Source of the DNA: Cryptomeria japonica
Taxonomy: Eukaryota > Streptophyta > Pinopsida > Cupressales > Cupressaceae
Assembly (NCBI RefSeq): GCF_030272615.1
Contig: NC_081410.1
Coordinates: 144,322,349 to 144,386,348, forward strand
DNA: 64,000 nucleotides
Direction: 5' to 3'
This document shows, piece by piece, positions 11,386 to 22,752 of this stretch. Both the position numbers and the translations under genes were made by a program. Under the pieces are notes generated by a model, which was not told the origin of the DNA, searched no databases, and saw only the letters and a list, made by a program, of their open reading frames with translations. How positions within the stretch are numbered: the first letter of the stretch is position 1; each line of letters begins with the position of its first letter.

Positions 11386-12924
11386 CTACCCTGATTTTTC
11401 CTTTGGTTGGTTTTTTTTGTAAATTTTGGATTTTTGTTGTGAATTTTTTAGGTTTGATGGATGATTTTCTGAAGTAGTAAATGTAAGCACGGCACAAAAA
11501 GTACAACTATTTTGCCTAATCTAACAAAAAGTGTATGTTCTACGAGGATGTGTTCAAATCCCTAATGTTTAAACAGGTTTGGATACGAATAATACACTTC
11601 AGAAAGACTCTTTATTCAAAGGTCATAAATAACATCATAGCCCACTAGTCTTGATACTCCCTCAGCTCAAATAGCCATGTCACCCCCTAGAGGGTGCCCA
11701 TTTTTTTGCCTTTTGCCAAAAATTAACTCAAAGTGAATCACTTCACAGTTGAGTAGTTATCTTGGGAGATATATGGTGAGTAATCTTGGGGGCGGATTCT
11801 TCCCCACCCTTGCACTATGATGTTATAAATGTCTAGTTACTGACTCGGTTCAAAGCTTCTATTTCTATGGTTCGTAATCAGGCTTTCTGTTCGGCCGTCA
11901 GTGATAAACTCCCTCAGGAGGCTTCCCAACCTTTAGAACAAAGGTTTTACGTATCTCAAGGATACTGGGGGAAGGCTAATTGTTGCACGCAACCATTGAA
12001 AAAGACTTTTGTCACTTTCCACTTTTGATTATAGTGGGTTGGAATACTTGGCACCAAAGTCGTTTCCCACTTAGGTCGTTCCCTTCACACCGGCCATAAA
12101 CGGCTTTAAGAGTTGATTTCAACTCCTCGAGAAGGCAGGCCTACTAAAGGATGTAAAATGCTTTTGAAGGAAAGAAAGCTTTTTAAGAGAGGTCTGGTTT
12201 TTTGGATCACCCAATTAAGGGGAGAGCATATACCTTCCTCTTTCAATTCAAGGAAATCACAAATTCTTTTTAAACCTTCAATTCAGTGATTTTCTAATAT
12301 CTACTGAGAGATGTTGCTCCAAGAAAACCATGGTTTTAATTTTACTTCCTCAAAGCAATGATTATTTAATCTAAGGAAATAACTGCGTCAACAAAGCAAA
12401 AGGTTCAATTTAGTCAACAAATAAAAATCGATAAACAAAAGGGGAATAATTTCCCTCTTTAATTGCAACAAAGCTTTTTGAGGTGAGGTTCTTTCCTTTG
12501 CAAAACTTAAAAAGTGAATCCTTTTATGCACCAAAGGATGGTGAGGTTCTTTTTAAGCCTGTTGCAAAAAAAGAAAAAACGAAATTTTGTGTTGTTCTTT
12601 TTAGAGCCCAAAGTGAGAAATTTTCTCCTAGAAAAGCAAGAAAAGATTTTGATTTGTTGTTTGTTTTATTTGCCCAAAATAAAAGTGAGTTCAATTTTAT
12701 TTAAACAAGAAAAGAAAGAAATTTGAACTTTGGCTAACTTAGAAAAGTTAGTAAAAATTTAAACTACTTTAATTCTAGCCTAAATAGAATGGATTCAAAA
12801 CCTGCAGTCAACTGTCAGTAACCTACAGAAAACCAGTCAATTTGTTAGCAAAAAGGCAAATTTCGTGGACTTCCACAAGTCTAAATTTTAGTTTCTGTTA
12901 CAAATTAGTTTTCTCTTTTCTGTC

Positions 12925-13220
12925 TGTGATGTGCTACAGAACAAACTGTACGCGCTGCAATATAACAGAGATGTGCTAAAAGATGGATATGATGCGCTAC
13001 ACTGTTTTCGGGATGCGCTACTTTGTGCGTCGAAAATGCTACTCTGTTTTTCTCCCACGCTGAGACCTACAGGAAAATTAGTAATCTAATGCGCTAATAG
13101 ATGTACTTTACGTGCTAGATTATGGACTCCACGTGCTGAACAGTAAACCGAATGCACTAGGCTGTTAACCGGATGCGCTAAAAAGTTAACTCAACGCGCT
13201 AATTCATTTTTCCCGCGTGC
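12925..13220. repeat. Second array of about 12 GCGCTA-type motifs next to the primer site
   Basis: The same motif as at 11005-11385 recurs here at about 20-25 bp spacing, for example near 12950, 12990, 13013, 13088, 13173 and 13194. About 1.5 kb of ordinary AT-rich leader (11390-12920), in which I see nothing else, separates the arrays. Confidence 0.78.
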
Positions 13221-13271
13221 CTACAAAAGTGGTTAAATTCAAATTTTGATTTGGTATATGGGGTTAAGCCC

Positions 13272-13286
13272 CATGGTGGGCACCAG
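13272..13286 (-). other. Primer binding site of the Tat element
   Basis: The minus strand reads TGGTGCCCACCATGGGG four bases inside the 5' LTR end (…TACATACA). It resembles the TGGCGCCCACCGTGGGG type seen in Tat elements. The exact tRNA is not assigned. Confidence 0.7.
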
Positions 13287-13289
13287 AAA

Positions 13290-14739
13290 TGTATGTAGGA
13301 AAAGCGGGTCGATAGAACTCAATATGTGAAAAATGGAGCTCTAGGGAGTCTTGCTTACACACTCACAGGACTTCTTGGTGCAAGCTATGGAGTTATGAAG
13401 CATAACTCAGCTTCCCAAGGATGGTCTCATGGTTCTCTATCTTGCACGGTGCCTCAAGCCAATGTTTTTGCTCTCAGATCACTGAGCAAAATGGTTTAGG
13501 GATGGCAAATGCAAGAACGAGGGATGCTTTTTGTTGATTTAATATGAGATGCATCCTAAGCTATGCATGATTCTAGAAATGCAATAAACTAACTATAAGA
13601 TGACAAGATTAGTATAAATACTATCCTAACAAGATATATTAGTCTATGATTGAGATAAATGATAAAGAAAGTACTCTAAACATGCATATTTAGACTAATT
13701 CCTAGTTAAAGAGAGGCTAAAATGATGAGCATAAAAATGGTATGAAAGCTTGAATGTATTTGAGCATAAGTGTGATACTACAAACTTGGATTGATATCTA
13801 AAAATGGAGGAATGAGAGCTCTATTTATAGCAAAAATAGGGCAATGGATGGCTAGGATTGAAAGATTTAATCAAGGGTTGAGTTTGAAAGTTGGGAATCC
13901 ATGTTTGTAATTTGCACCAATGAAATGATGACAAGTGTCAACATAGGGTTGGGTTGAGAGAAGGGGTTGGAGACATTAAATGCCTGAGAAGACCCTATGG
14001 TCATCTAGAGATAAGGGTTAAGCTTAAGTTAGACTTACCCATTGGATTAAGAGTTAATCCAAGGATAAACTCTTGTGCAAATGATTAAGAAATAATCATG
14101 GTCAAAGCATTAAAAGCTTGATGAGACCCTTGGGTTGGATGAAGGTTAAGTTAGGCAAAAAGTCTCTAACCATGTAAGAGGGTTGAATTAACCATTAATG
14201 GTTTGGGAGACTATGGAAAATTAAGTGGTTGAAGATTTGAAGCCTTTAATGGTTATCAAAGACTTTAAGGGTTTGAGAAGTGACTTCCCTTTGTTTAGGG
14301 ATGTGACAAAGTTTAGAAGATGGGTTAGGTTAATTTAGAAGTGATTAGAAGGGTCTAGAAGAAATTAGGAAGGGGTTTAGGAAGCAAGTGGGAGATGTAG
14401 GATTTTGCAAGTGGATGGAGGGATAAAAGGATTTTAATTGAATAAAATGAATTTCATTCAATTTGGTTGTAATTGGAGAAATTAAATAAATTAGATTTAT
14501 TCAATTTAGGATAAACTATTTAATTAAATTTGAATTTAATTAAAAGTGGATAGAAGGGATTTAATTGAATAAAATGATTTATTCATTAAATGAGTATAGT
14601 GAATTTAATTTAAATAAATTGAGTAATTTACTTAATTAAATAGAGGAATACAGGTAATTTAATTAAATTGGATTTAATTAAATAGAGAAATGAACATAAA
14701 ATATTCATTTAGGAATATGGTCATTTTTATACGTGTACA
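13290..14739 (-). mobile_element. 5' LTR of the Tat element, complete (1450 bp)
   Basis: The ends are TGTATGTAGG (plus, 13290) and CGTGTACA (14739), giving the TG...CA termini of an LTR. The part from 14018 on matches 1-722. The primer site abuts its left side, which shows the element runs leftward. Confidence 0.92.
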
Positions 14740-15573
14740 CTATGCATGTTGGTGGTCCACATTGATCAGTGAGCGTGTTATGGATAATTTCCTTGATCCA
14801 ATGGTGTTCTTCATGTTCTTGGTCGACATATTGATTGTAGGGTGTTGTGGATGTTCGAGGCATAATTCTTGGAGGTGTTTCGTGTTCAAGGTGTTGATTT
14901 AGGTGCATACTATGTCTTAGTCGACATTGTTTTGGTCTGCATGCAATATTGTAGTGTGTATGGTTATATCTTTGTAATTTGTGATATGTGTTGAGCTGAC
15001 CTTGAAAGATAGGTTGATGTCATGTATAAATGAATGTAATAATCATTGTGTGAGGTTTTTCTATGTGTGAATAATGCTTTGATCTTTCAGAAGTAGTGTA
15101 GTTGTCAGAAAAAGTGTGAAAGAGAAAATCAGATTGTGAACTGTAATCAAGCATGAGGAGATGTTATTCTATCAGTTCATAATATTTCAGATGTAATCCA
15201 AATGTGTTTGTAAAATAATGAGTCTTCCTCTATAAGGCAGTGAGCCTTCCCAAGGGTTGTAGCCCTTCTTGTTATGTGATTTGAGCAGTGCACTCTAGGT
15301 AGTGTGCCTGAATGCATGTGCATTCCCCATTGTAATATTTCATATACTTCTAATAGGGTATCATCATATAGTGGGTAGGTTCCCACCATGGTTTTTCCCA
15401 AAACCGAGTTTTCCATGTCAAAAATCTTGGTTTTATGTGTGTTATTGATGTGGTGTTGATTCATGCTTTGACTATTATTTATCAAATCTGCAATTGTATT
15501 TGAGTTGTGTTAAGATTTTGAATAAACTGATTCACCCCTCCCCTCTCAGCTTTATGCATTGTTGCCAACACCT
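14740..15573 (+). mobile_element. Copia-type LTR remnant, cut by the Tat insertion
   Basis: The stretch has a TATA-like GTATAAATG near 15030. It also has the CTGATTCACCCCTCCCCTCT block (about 15525) found close to the 3' end of copia-type LTRs elsewhere in this window (reverse strand near 54550 and 60040). It ends in GTTGCCAACA. The 5' end is lost where the Tat element inserted. Confidence 0.5.
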
Positions 15574-15699
15574 TTGTCCTTGATGTTAAAGGGGGAGAAA
15601 TGGAGAAGTGGAGAATAAATGGATAAATATGAGTTATATGAGTAAGCGAGAGATATATGCAAATATACATGTTTGACATTCTTCTTTTTGAGATGTTTT

Positions 15700-16650
15700 T
15701 CCATCAATGACAAAGGGGGGATTGTTAGATTTGTGTGAATGTTGTCATTAAGGGTTTGATCCTGTTAGGACCAGATGTAGAATGTTGAACAACAATGGAA
15801 GATAGGTATGTATGTGAGGTTGAGAAGCTAGATATGTATGTGATATTGGGCAACGAGGTTTGTATGGTTTACAAGAGTAGTTTTTGGAAGATCCTTTGCT
15901 CCAGAATCTAGTGTTTAGCTAGTCATGGTTTGTATCAAATTTTGGTATTAGTTGTGATAGTTGAATTTCTATCCATACATTGGTATTGAAATTTGATCTA
16001 CGAATCCTATGCTTCAAAATCTGTAGCATTTGTATCTTGAAGATGGAAGTTGTTATGCTTGGAATTCATGTCTATGGGTCCAACAGACCTTTATTTTGTT
16101 TTTATATTCCCTTACCAAATCTGTTACAAGCAATTGTGTACAAAGTTGCAATAATCCCTTACCGGATCTGCGACAAGCAATTGTGTACGAAGTTGCAATA
16201 ATCCCTTATCAGATCTGTTGCAGGCAATGGTGGAAAAGTTAGAGAGATCCCTTACTGGATTTGTTGTAAGTTGTTGTTTTTATATCTGAGCTTATCTTAG
16301 AACTGACCCCATGCATTTGGAGATGCATTTTTCCTCAATTCACTTAATTCTATTGCGGTGAACATTCTAACAATGAACCTTATTATATTTTAATAGTGAG
16401 TTGTGTTGTAATCTAGCAATGAGCCACCCTTTTATAAACACAATATAACTAGTAATATTATCTTGAGAGTTAACCCTCTCTGTGGTTTTTCCACATATAA
16501 AAATTTGGTGTTTATCTTGTGATTATGTTTTCCATTTATTTTGTATTTTTTGTTTCATGTTGATGAGAATAATTGCTAAGGTTAAATTTGATGGAAAGTT
16601 TTTATTGTTGTGGGAATACTGATTCACCCCCCTCTCAATATTCAAGTCTT
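15700..16650 (+). mobile_element. Polypurine tract and second copia-type LTR remnant
   Basis: GACAAAGGGGGGAT directly precedes TGTTAGATTTGTG at about 15723, the usual join of polypurine tract and 3' LTR. The block CTGATTCACCCCCCTCTC at about 16620 marks the LTR end region. Only about 130 bp of internal sequence separate it from the previous LTR remnant, so the internal coding part has been lost. Confidence 0.55.
16099..16280. repeat. 47 bp tandem repeat, about 3.5 copies
   Basis: ACAAGCAATTGTGTACAAAG starts at 16126 and again at 16173 with period 47. A third, more diverged copy (CAGGCAATGGTGG) and a partial fourth follow. It lies inside the copia LTR remnant. Confidence 0.8.
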
Positions 16651-19241
16651 TTAAATAATTCAATAGCAAATGGCCTCAATATCTCATAAGACCATCGGAT
16701 TCAAAACTGAATGCTTCATGCCTCAAATTTTGAGGATTACTTCATAAAGCTTCTCTTACTTTCTTATAATACTCATCCCCTTCTAGTTATAAATTTGCAC
16801 CCTAAAATCTGTGCAAATAGAAACCATGGATGATACATTCCTTTAGTGGCTTAAGGCATGTACCATTTGATTTTCTTTTTTGTTGATGTAACTAATTTCA
16901 AAATCATAATTGAAAATCAATGCCAACCACCTTCTTTGATGGGTATTTAAATTGGGTTGGGTATATATGTACTTTAACCCTTAACAATCAAATCTAAACT
17001 CAAATGGCTTGCCTAATAGGTCACATCTGAAGAGCATGCACAATTTCTACAAGCTTCATTGCTCATAGTTATACCTTTAAACTTTGAGGTCCTAGGAAGT
17101 TAGAAAAGAAATATCATGCCCTCAATTTATCCTCTACTCTTGTTTAAGAATGTTCATTGTCAAAGGTTAGACATTCAAATGTGCCTTTGATGAAGTAATT
17201 TAACTTTCTTTTCTTAACTTGCATACCTATCTATCATTAATGTAAAATCTTACAAAGTATACTCTTCATATCCCTTTACTCACTATCACAAAGGCTTTTT
17301 TTGTGCATTGTTATATCAACACCTATCTCTTATACCCTTTGACTGCTTGTATCCTTCAATATTTCTTGACTATCAATTGTCCTTACTCTGTCAATTGTTT
17401 GACATACAAGTATACCGACCACTTTCCTTTATCTTTATCTAAGAATTCTCTCAACATTGACACGATAACATCATGATTTAAACAAGCTCATAGTTGACAG
17501 AAAGCAAGGGTACCTATTCTCGAGAAGACTATTATATGTATATTTTTCTAGGGGTTTCTTGGTGAAATTATTGGTACACAAAGACAAAGTTCACAACTTT
17601 TGACAAGGATTACAATAATAAGGGAGGGTATTGACCTTTCATATAACTACTACATTTTTATAGCACTTTCAAGATTTCCATTAAGATGACCTCCCCGTGA
17701 CCAATGTTCTTGTTGTCCCTTAATCTTTATTTTGTGGATTGTACTCATGCAATCTTATGCTCGTGGAAAATTTTTATAGGGGCACAAAATTGACTAAACC
17801 CTATTGTAACTTGATCAAATCATGACATTTCCCTTTTTAAAATGGTCCTAACAAAAAATTTCAACAAAAGAAAAGGCAATGCATATTGTTGTTGCACAAC
17901 ATTTAATAGTATTCATAGATGAACCCTCTTCTTGTGGCATGATCTCATGCAATACTTTGACTTTAAAGCCAATACTAAATATTTATAATGAGACTCAATA
18001 CCTATCACCAAGTGACAAAGCTTATTTACAAATTGTTAGATTTTTTTTTTCAAAAAATAGAGTATCTCTCATGCATGTACCTTTGTATGCACTTGCATGG
18101 TGAAAGGTAAATGTTCTACAAAGACCAAACAAAGATTACAATGCTTCCTCTGCTCATTATTGGTGCCCTTCCACATCCAGTTATCTCAAAACAATGTCTT
18201 CAAAGCTAATAAATGGGGGAAAGGATAAGCCCACATTGCATACTTTGCATAGCTTGAGGTTGAGTATTAAAGAAGAGTGAAAAATCCACATTATCTCTCA
18301 AAAATATGCCTAAAACAGCTCTAAACACCATGGAGATTTGTGGGATAATGATGAAAATATAAATAAACAACAAAAAAAATCCTATAAAGCATGCCCTATC
18401 CCATTTTTTTTCCAAACTCTTTTTCATGCAATTTTTTTTTCCTTAAACCATGTATGTGGATATTACCAAGGTCAATGTATAACAAACTATGACTCTTTTA
18501 AACAAAAGACATCATATGCAGATTTAAAACTGAATAATACAAATTGTCAACTTCCCTTTTTTGCTTTTTGTCACATTTTAAACCATTTATTTTTTAGGGT
18601 CCTCAAAACCAAGTGTTAACAACCTCATTCAACTTTTTAAACCTAGGGTAGAATAAGCTAACAATAACATTGTCCCTAAGTTTAAGACTTTGGCCAAAGT
18701 ATTTTACTAGATTCTCATTGGATGGACAAATGTCTATCTTATTTAATGGATAAATGCATATCCTATTTGATGGATGGATGCCTATCCTATTAATTGGATA
18801 GATGGTTACATGAGTATATAGTTGAGTGAACACTTAATAAGATACTAAATTTTTAACCAAAAAAGGGATGAAATTTTGAGGTACAACTAAGGGGTTGTTA
18901 CACCTATACATCTAGTCCCACCCTATCCATTTACGCTCATGATTATGCTTTCATCTTATCCACCTATTTGCCACTCTTGTAAATGCATATATTTTTATTT
19001 TGTTGTTTACTACTTAGATTTGACCATTATTCCATCTCAAGACATGTTTGTGGTCACAATGGTAACCTCATGATTGCAAATTTGTCCCTTTCCAATTTAA
19101 ATTTCAAATTTCAAAATTTCTAGATTGACCCCGTTTATCGCTTCACCTTAAATTGTCTAGACACACATTTGACACAATTTGACAATATATGCTAGTTTTT
19201 AATGACATTTAATACATTTATTATAATCATATGTGTAGTGT
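16651..19241. other. No recognised gene
   Basis: AT-rich sequence with frequent stops on both strands. Between 18720 and 18830 short GGATGGATGCCTATCCTATT-like units repeat loosely. I see no conserved domain, RNA gene or LTR boundary. Confidence 0.5.
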
Positions 19242-20980
19242 TGTAAATTGTACACCCTTGCTAGGGTGGTATAATTCCACGCTTGGTTTAGCACCCACCT
19301 TAGTGTGTTTTGCATCGTGCATTTCTAATTCCCTTTAATTAATTAATTTAATTAAATCTAAATTCATATTTCATCACTTCATACATTATAAAGTTGAGCC
19401 CTTTTACTTTAAGTGTGCCCCTTTTATTTTATTCCTCCAATAAATCATTAAATCATAAACCCTAATTATGTCTTATTTTGACCTTTAAGGCCCGATTTCG
19501 CATGTCAAAACATCTCAAAATCAATTGTAACTTTGGGATTCACTCTAATATCATCATATCTAACGGCCCTGAAAATTTGGTAAAAAGTTAGTTGGACCGT
19601 GTGTAAGTTATGCACGGTCCCCGACATTTTTCCCAAAATTTCGAGAGCATAATTCTATGATATTATAATGCTTAACCCCAAGAAATTGGCAGAAAATTCA
19701 AATCCTAGGTCAGCCTAAAAATTAAATTAAGATCTAGGGTTTCATACATAAGAGCTCTCTTTCTTCATTTGAAAGACTAGAAGTTTTTGGCTAAGTTTTC
19801 TAGCAATCACAAGGAGCCTTCTATGCAATGAAAGAGAGGGTCTTTTGGAGTCTTCAAAAACATTCAACATCTATCAAGCATTCTTTCATCAATTAGGGGC
19901 TTTTGAAGATGTAGGAAAGCAATAGGAGATCACCGACTGAAGATTGGCTTGTACCCCTCCCTTGGGGTTGGGTATGATTTCATGTTGTTTTCATGTCTTT
20001 GTATGAACTTCATTACATCAATTTGCATATTTACATTTATACTTTAGATCACTTAGCATCATTGATTTAGAGCATTTGCTTTGTCAATTACAAGCATTTA
20101 GGGCTTACTCTTTAAAGCATAGGGTTACTCTAGATTGTTTGCATTCATTATTTTAGGGTCTTGCACACACACAAGATTCATGCACACACTATTTTACTAT
20201 ACAAATCGACTATTTGTTGAGGTCAAAATCACCAAAACAGGGGTTTGACTAAGGAAAAACCCTATTTTTAGTTATAGGTGCAGGTACAAGATTCGATCGT
20301 TACTACAAATTTTAGGTCCGACAGAGTACACAGACATAGTCCCGAGGATCAAAATTGAGCATAAATCACTAGGACAGGGGCGTGACGCCTTGGTCCTCCC
20401 AGTTTCAGGTGGATTTTGGCATAACAACAATTTAGAACCTTCAGATTCCAGTCTGTCAGTTGCAGCTTCTTGTTTGTAGAATTAGGACAGGGGTGTGGCA
20501 CCCCTGTCCCAGACATTCTAGCTCATATTTTTGGCGTAGGTGCACCTCTGAACTCACTTCCTAATCTGTACTTTTCAGCTACACATCAGTTAGTTTTAGT
20601 TCTACATTTCCAGATTAGGCTTGCTTGTGTATATTTGCATTCTAGGTTGATCATTCAAATCCACACTTTGCATCACTTCTACTCCTCATTTACAACAAAG
20701 GATTAGAAACCCTAAGAGGTAATCCTTGGCTCTCTCTTCCTCACAAGAAGTAGCCAAAGTGCATTACTTCCCTAGGCTCTTTTGTATTCCACAATGTGTA
20801 CATGAGAGTCAAATTAGGACTTGTTTGCTTAGTCTCACTTTTTCCCCTACACAATATGTTAATCTCCTAAGTATAACTAAGTGTTTATTCATTCTAGATC
20901 TAGCAATAGAGTAATCAATAGTGACACATTTTGATTTGGTGTAATAAAAAAGAGTAAATATTCTACATACTTAGCTATTT
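19242..20980 (+). mobile_element. LTR-like stretch, gypsy type suspected
   Basis: TGTAAATTGTACACCCTTGC at 19242 looks like an LTR start. A GATCTAGGGTTTCATACATAAGAG segment near 19730 could be a promoter-to-leader region. No primer site or paired LTR was found and the right end is uncertain, so this is a weak call. Confidence 0.35.
20485..20509. other. Perfect hairpin, 11 bp stem
   Basis: GGACAGGGGTG and CACCCCTGTCC are separated by TGG. A looser version (GGACAGGGGCGTGACGCC) lies about 115 bp to the left near 20371. Both lie within the LTR-like stretch. Confidence 0.75.
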
Positions 20981-20999
20981 TCTTGTTTCAATCTTGGTC

Positions 21000-22300
21000 G
21001 ATTTCAAGGGGTTGATCAAGGTGAAGAGCCCTTGCGAAATGATCATATGCAACAACCTATGAAAGGTGTTTATTGATACTACCAATCCCTAAACCTTTAA
21101 AACAAACAAAGCATGAGGTTGCATTATAGACGAAGTCGCAAGACAAAATCCTTCTAATTGCCATGATGAATCTAAAGCACAAGGTATAGATTTGTGGTTA
21201 CAAATTAGTCATAGACTTGCAAACTTAGCCTTTGACAAAAAAAGAAAGATCTAAGACAAAATCCTAAACAACGTGTTGATAGATAAACACTATTTTCAAA
21301 CCTAACATAAAACAAATTCTAAAATATTATCCATTTAACCTAGAACTAGACAACAAAAATGAGGAAAGAGACAATAGTCTAGAGAATTAGATAAGAGAGA
21401 TGCAACGTTGCATTATGGACTTGGAGGCATGAGAAGAGAAATCCAAAGAAGATAACATTGAAATTGTGAATTTCATTAATTCCCTAATTCACATAACTAA
21501 TGGAATAATGTGAAATTCAGTTATGGAAGCAGTCATAGGAAAATCTAAGATGTTGAAGATACTCAAGAAAAAGAAGCAAAAAGATAACTAGAAAGAAGAA
21601 GACTATGCCCTGCAGGAGGACAACTGGAAAGCTAATTTACAAAAGTTGGCTGATGCCTGAGACAAGATCTTAGGAAAAAATGATTAATGTTGTTGCTTTT
21701 ATTATGCTTAAACTTAGTGTTTACTTAGAGTTAGTCGCTACTCTCTCTAAGACCATTGGCCTTCATGGCTTCTGTTATGTTATTTTGATCTATTACTCTC
21801 ATTGCTTGGACCAAACTACGTTTTTTTTAATGTGGACTATAGATAAGTTTTGATTATGAGTATGTTGTAGAGGGTTGCTATTAAGGTGTAGTTTGTAGTT
21901 TGTAGTTTGTTGTTTGTTGTTTGTTGTTCCTCTTTTGTTTTTTGTTTTTGCTAATACAAGGGATCAAGGCTCTCTCAATCAAAAACATTATTCTTTTATT
22001 ATCAAACTAACTATTTCCCTTTACATTTATTTTGTAACTTAACATTCAGTTATTCTCTTAATAATCAACTCACTTAGACTAACTTAGATTAAGAAAACAT
22101 CATTTTTATATTTATGACAATTAAAAATAAATAAAAGAAAGAATAAAAAGATAATGCACTTTTATCCTTTAAAATATTTTTAGGTAGATCCATGAACTCT
22201 CTCGGAGAAAGCTAAAAACTCCGGATAGCTTTATCTTAAAAAAAATTAAATTAGGAAGGGTCAAATCTTCCTCGCTATATTTATAGAAAAGCTCATAATT
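21000..22300 (+). other. Decayed sequence, possible relic of a coiled-coil or gag reading frame
   Basis: From about 21400 to 21690 one plus frame reads as charged helical sequence (KMLKILKKKKQKDN) with several stops, as in an old gag or coiled-coil relic. A GTTTGTA/GTTTGTT run lies at 21893-21955. Nothing else is recognisable up to the CWC15 upstream region. Confidence 0.3.
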
Positions 22301-22360
22301 AATTTTATTTGCGCCGACACCATCCGCTCAATAATTGAGTTAATTTTTATAATACAAACA

Positions 22361-22442
22361 TTTACGCAAGCTGAATCCGAAAGAATTCGGATCGATCTGC
22401 GTTTACGCAAGCTGAATCCGAAAGAATTCGGATCGATCTGCG
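22361..22442. repeat. 41 bp perfect tandem duplication upstream of CWC15
   Basis: The unit starting TTTACGCAAGCTGAATCCG at 22361 repeats at 22402. It contains the inverted pair CCGAA/TTCGG around AGAA, and ATCGAT. It lies about 310-390 bp before the start codon, in the likely promoter. Confidence 0.85.
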
Positions 22443-22544
22443 TCTGACTGCAAAGCCATTCCTCTGTGGTTTTGGAATCGTTCTCATACAAGAAAACAGG
22501 GTACGACGAAAAAATAAATTAGATGGCGTTAGTTTTAATTGAAA

Positions 22545-22605
22545 ATTTTGGTTCGAATATATAAAATTCGGTTTGCGTTTTGGTTCGAATATAAAATTCG
22601 GTTTG
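22545..22605. repeat. About 31 bp tandem duplication upstream of CWC15
   Basis: TTTGGTTCGAATAT followed by AAAATTCGGTTTG occurs twice in a row. The first copy has two extra bases (AT). It lies about 150-210 bp before the start codon. Confidence 0.8.
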
Positions 22606-22752
22606 TTTCAGAGTGAGCCCACTTGGAATTCCGCTTGAAATTTCTGCGTATTTTTCAAATATACGTTTTCTATAAGTATTTTCTAGGGTTCGCATTTATC
22701 TATCTAGGGTTTGTTTTGTGCAGGAAAAACGTAATTGCGGTTTCTAGCGGCG

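Larger units (their letters stand above)
1..14739 (-). mobile_element. Ty3/gypsy Tat-type LTR retrotransposon (left end outside window)
   Basis: Read on the minus strand the order is 5' LTR (13290-14739), primer site, long leader, gag, protease, RT, RNase H, archaeal-type RNase H, integrase, repeat-rich 3' region, polypurine tract, 3' LTR (1-722, incomplete). Two RNase H domains, a DGG protease motif and a long leader are known traits of the Tat group of plant gypsy elements. Gag to the second RNase H stay in one reading frame (about 10095 to 3583), interrupted only by stop codons. The two LTRs differ at about 8 of 722 aligned bases by eye, so the insertion is recent although the coding region is dead. 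The partner target duplication cannot be checked because the left end is missing; the five bases after the right LTR are CTATG. Confidence 0.93.

Noticed and set aside
15177-15485. 102-codon minus-strand open frame
   Set aside because: It runs antisense through a copia LTR remnant and has no known motif.
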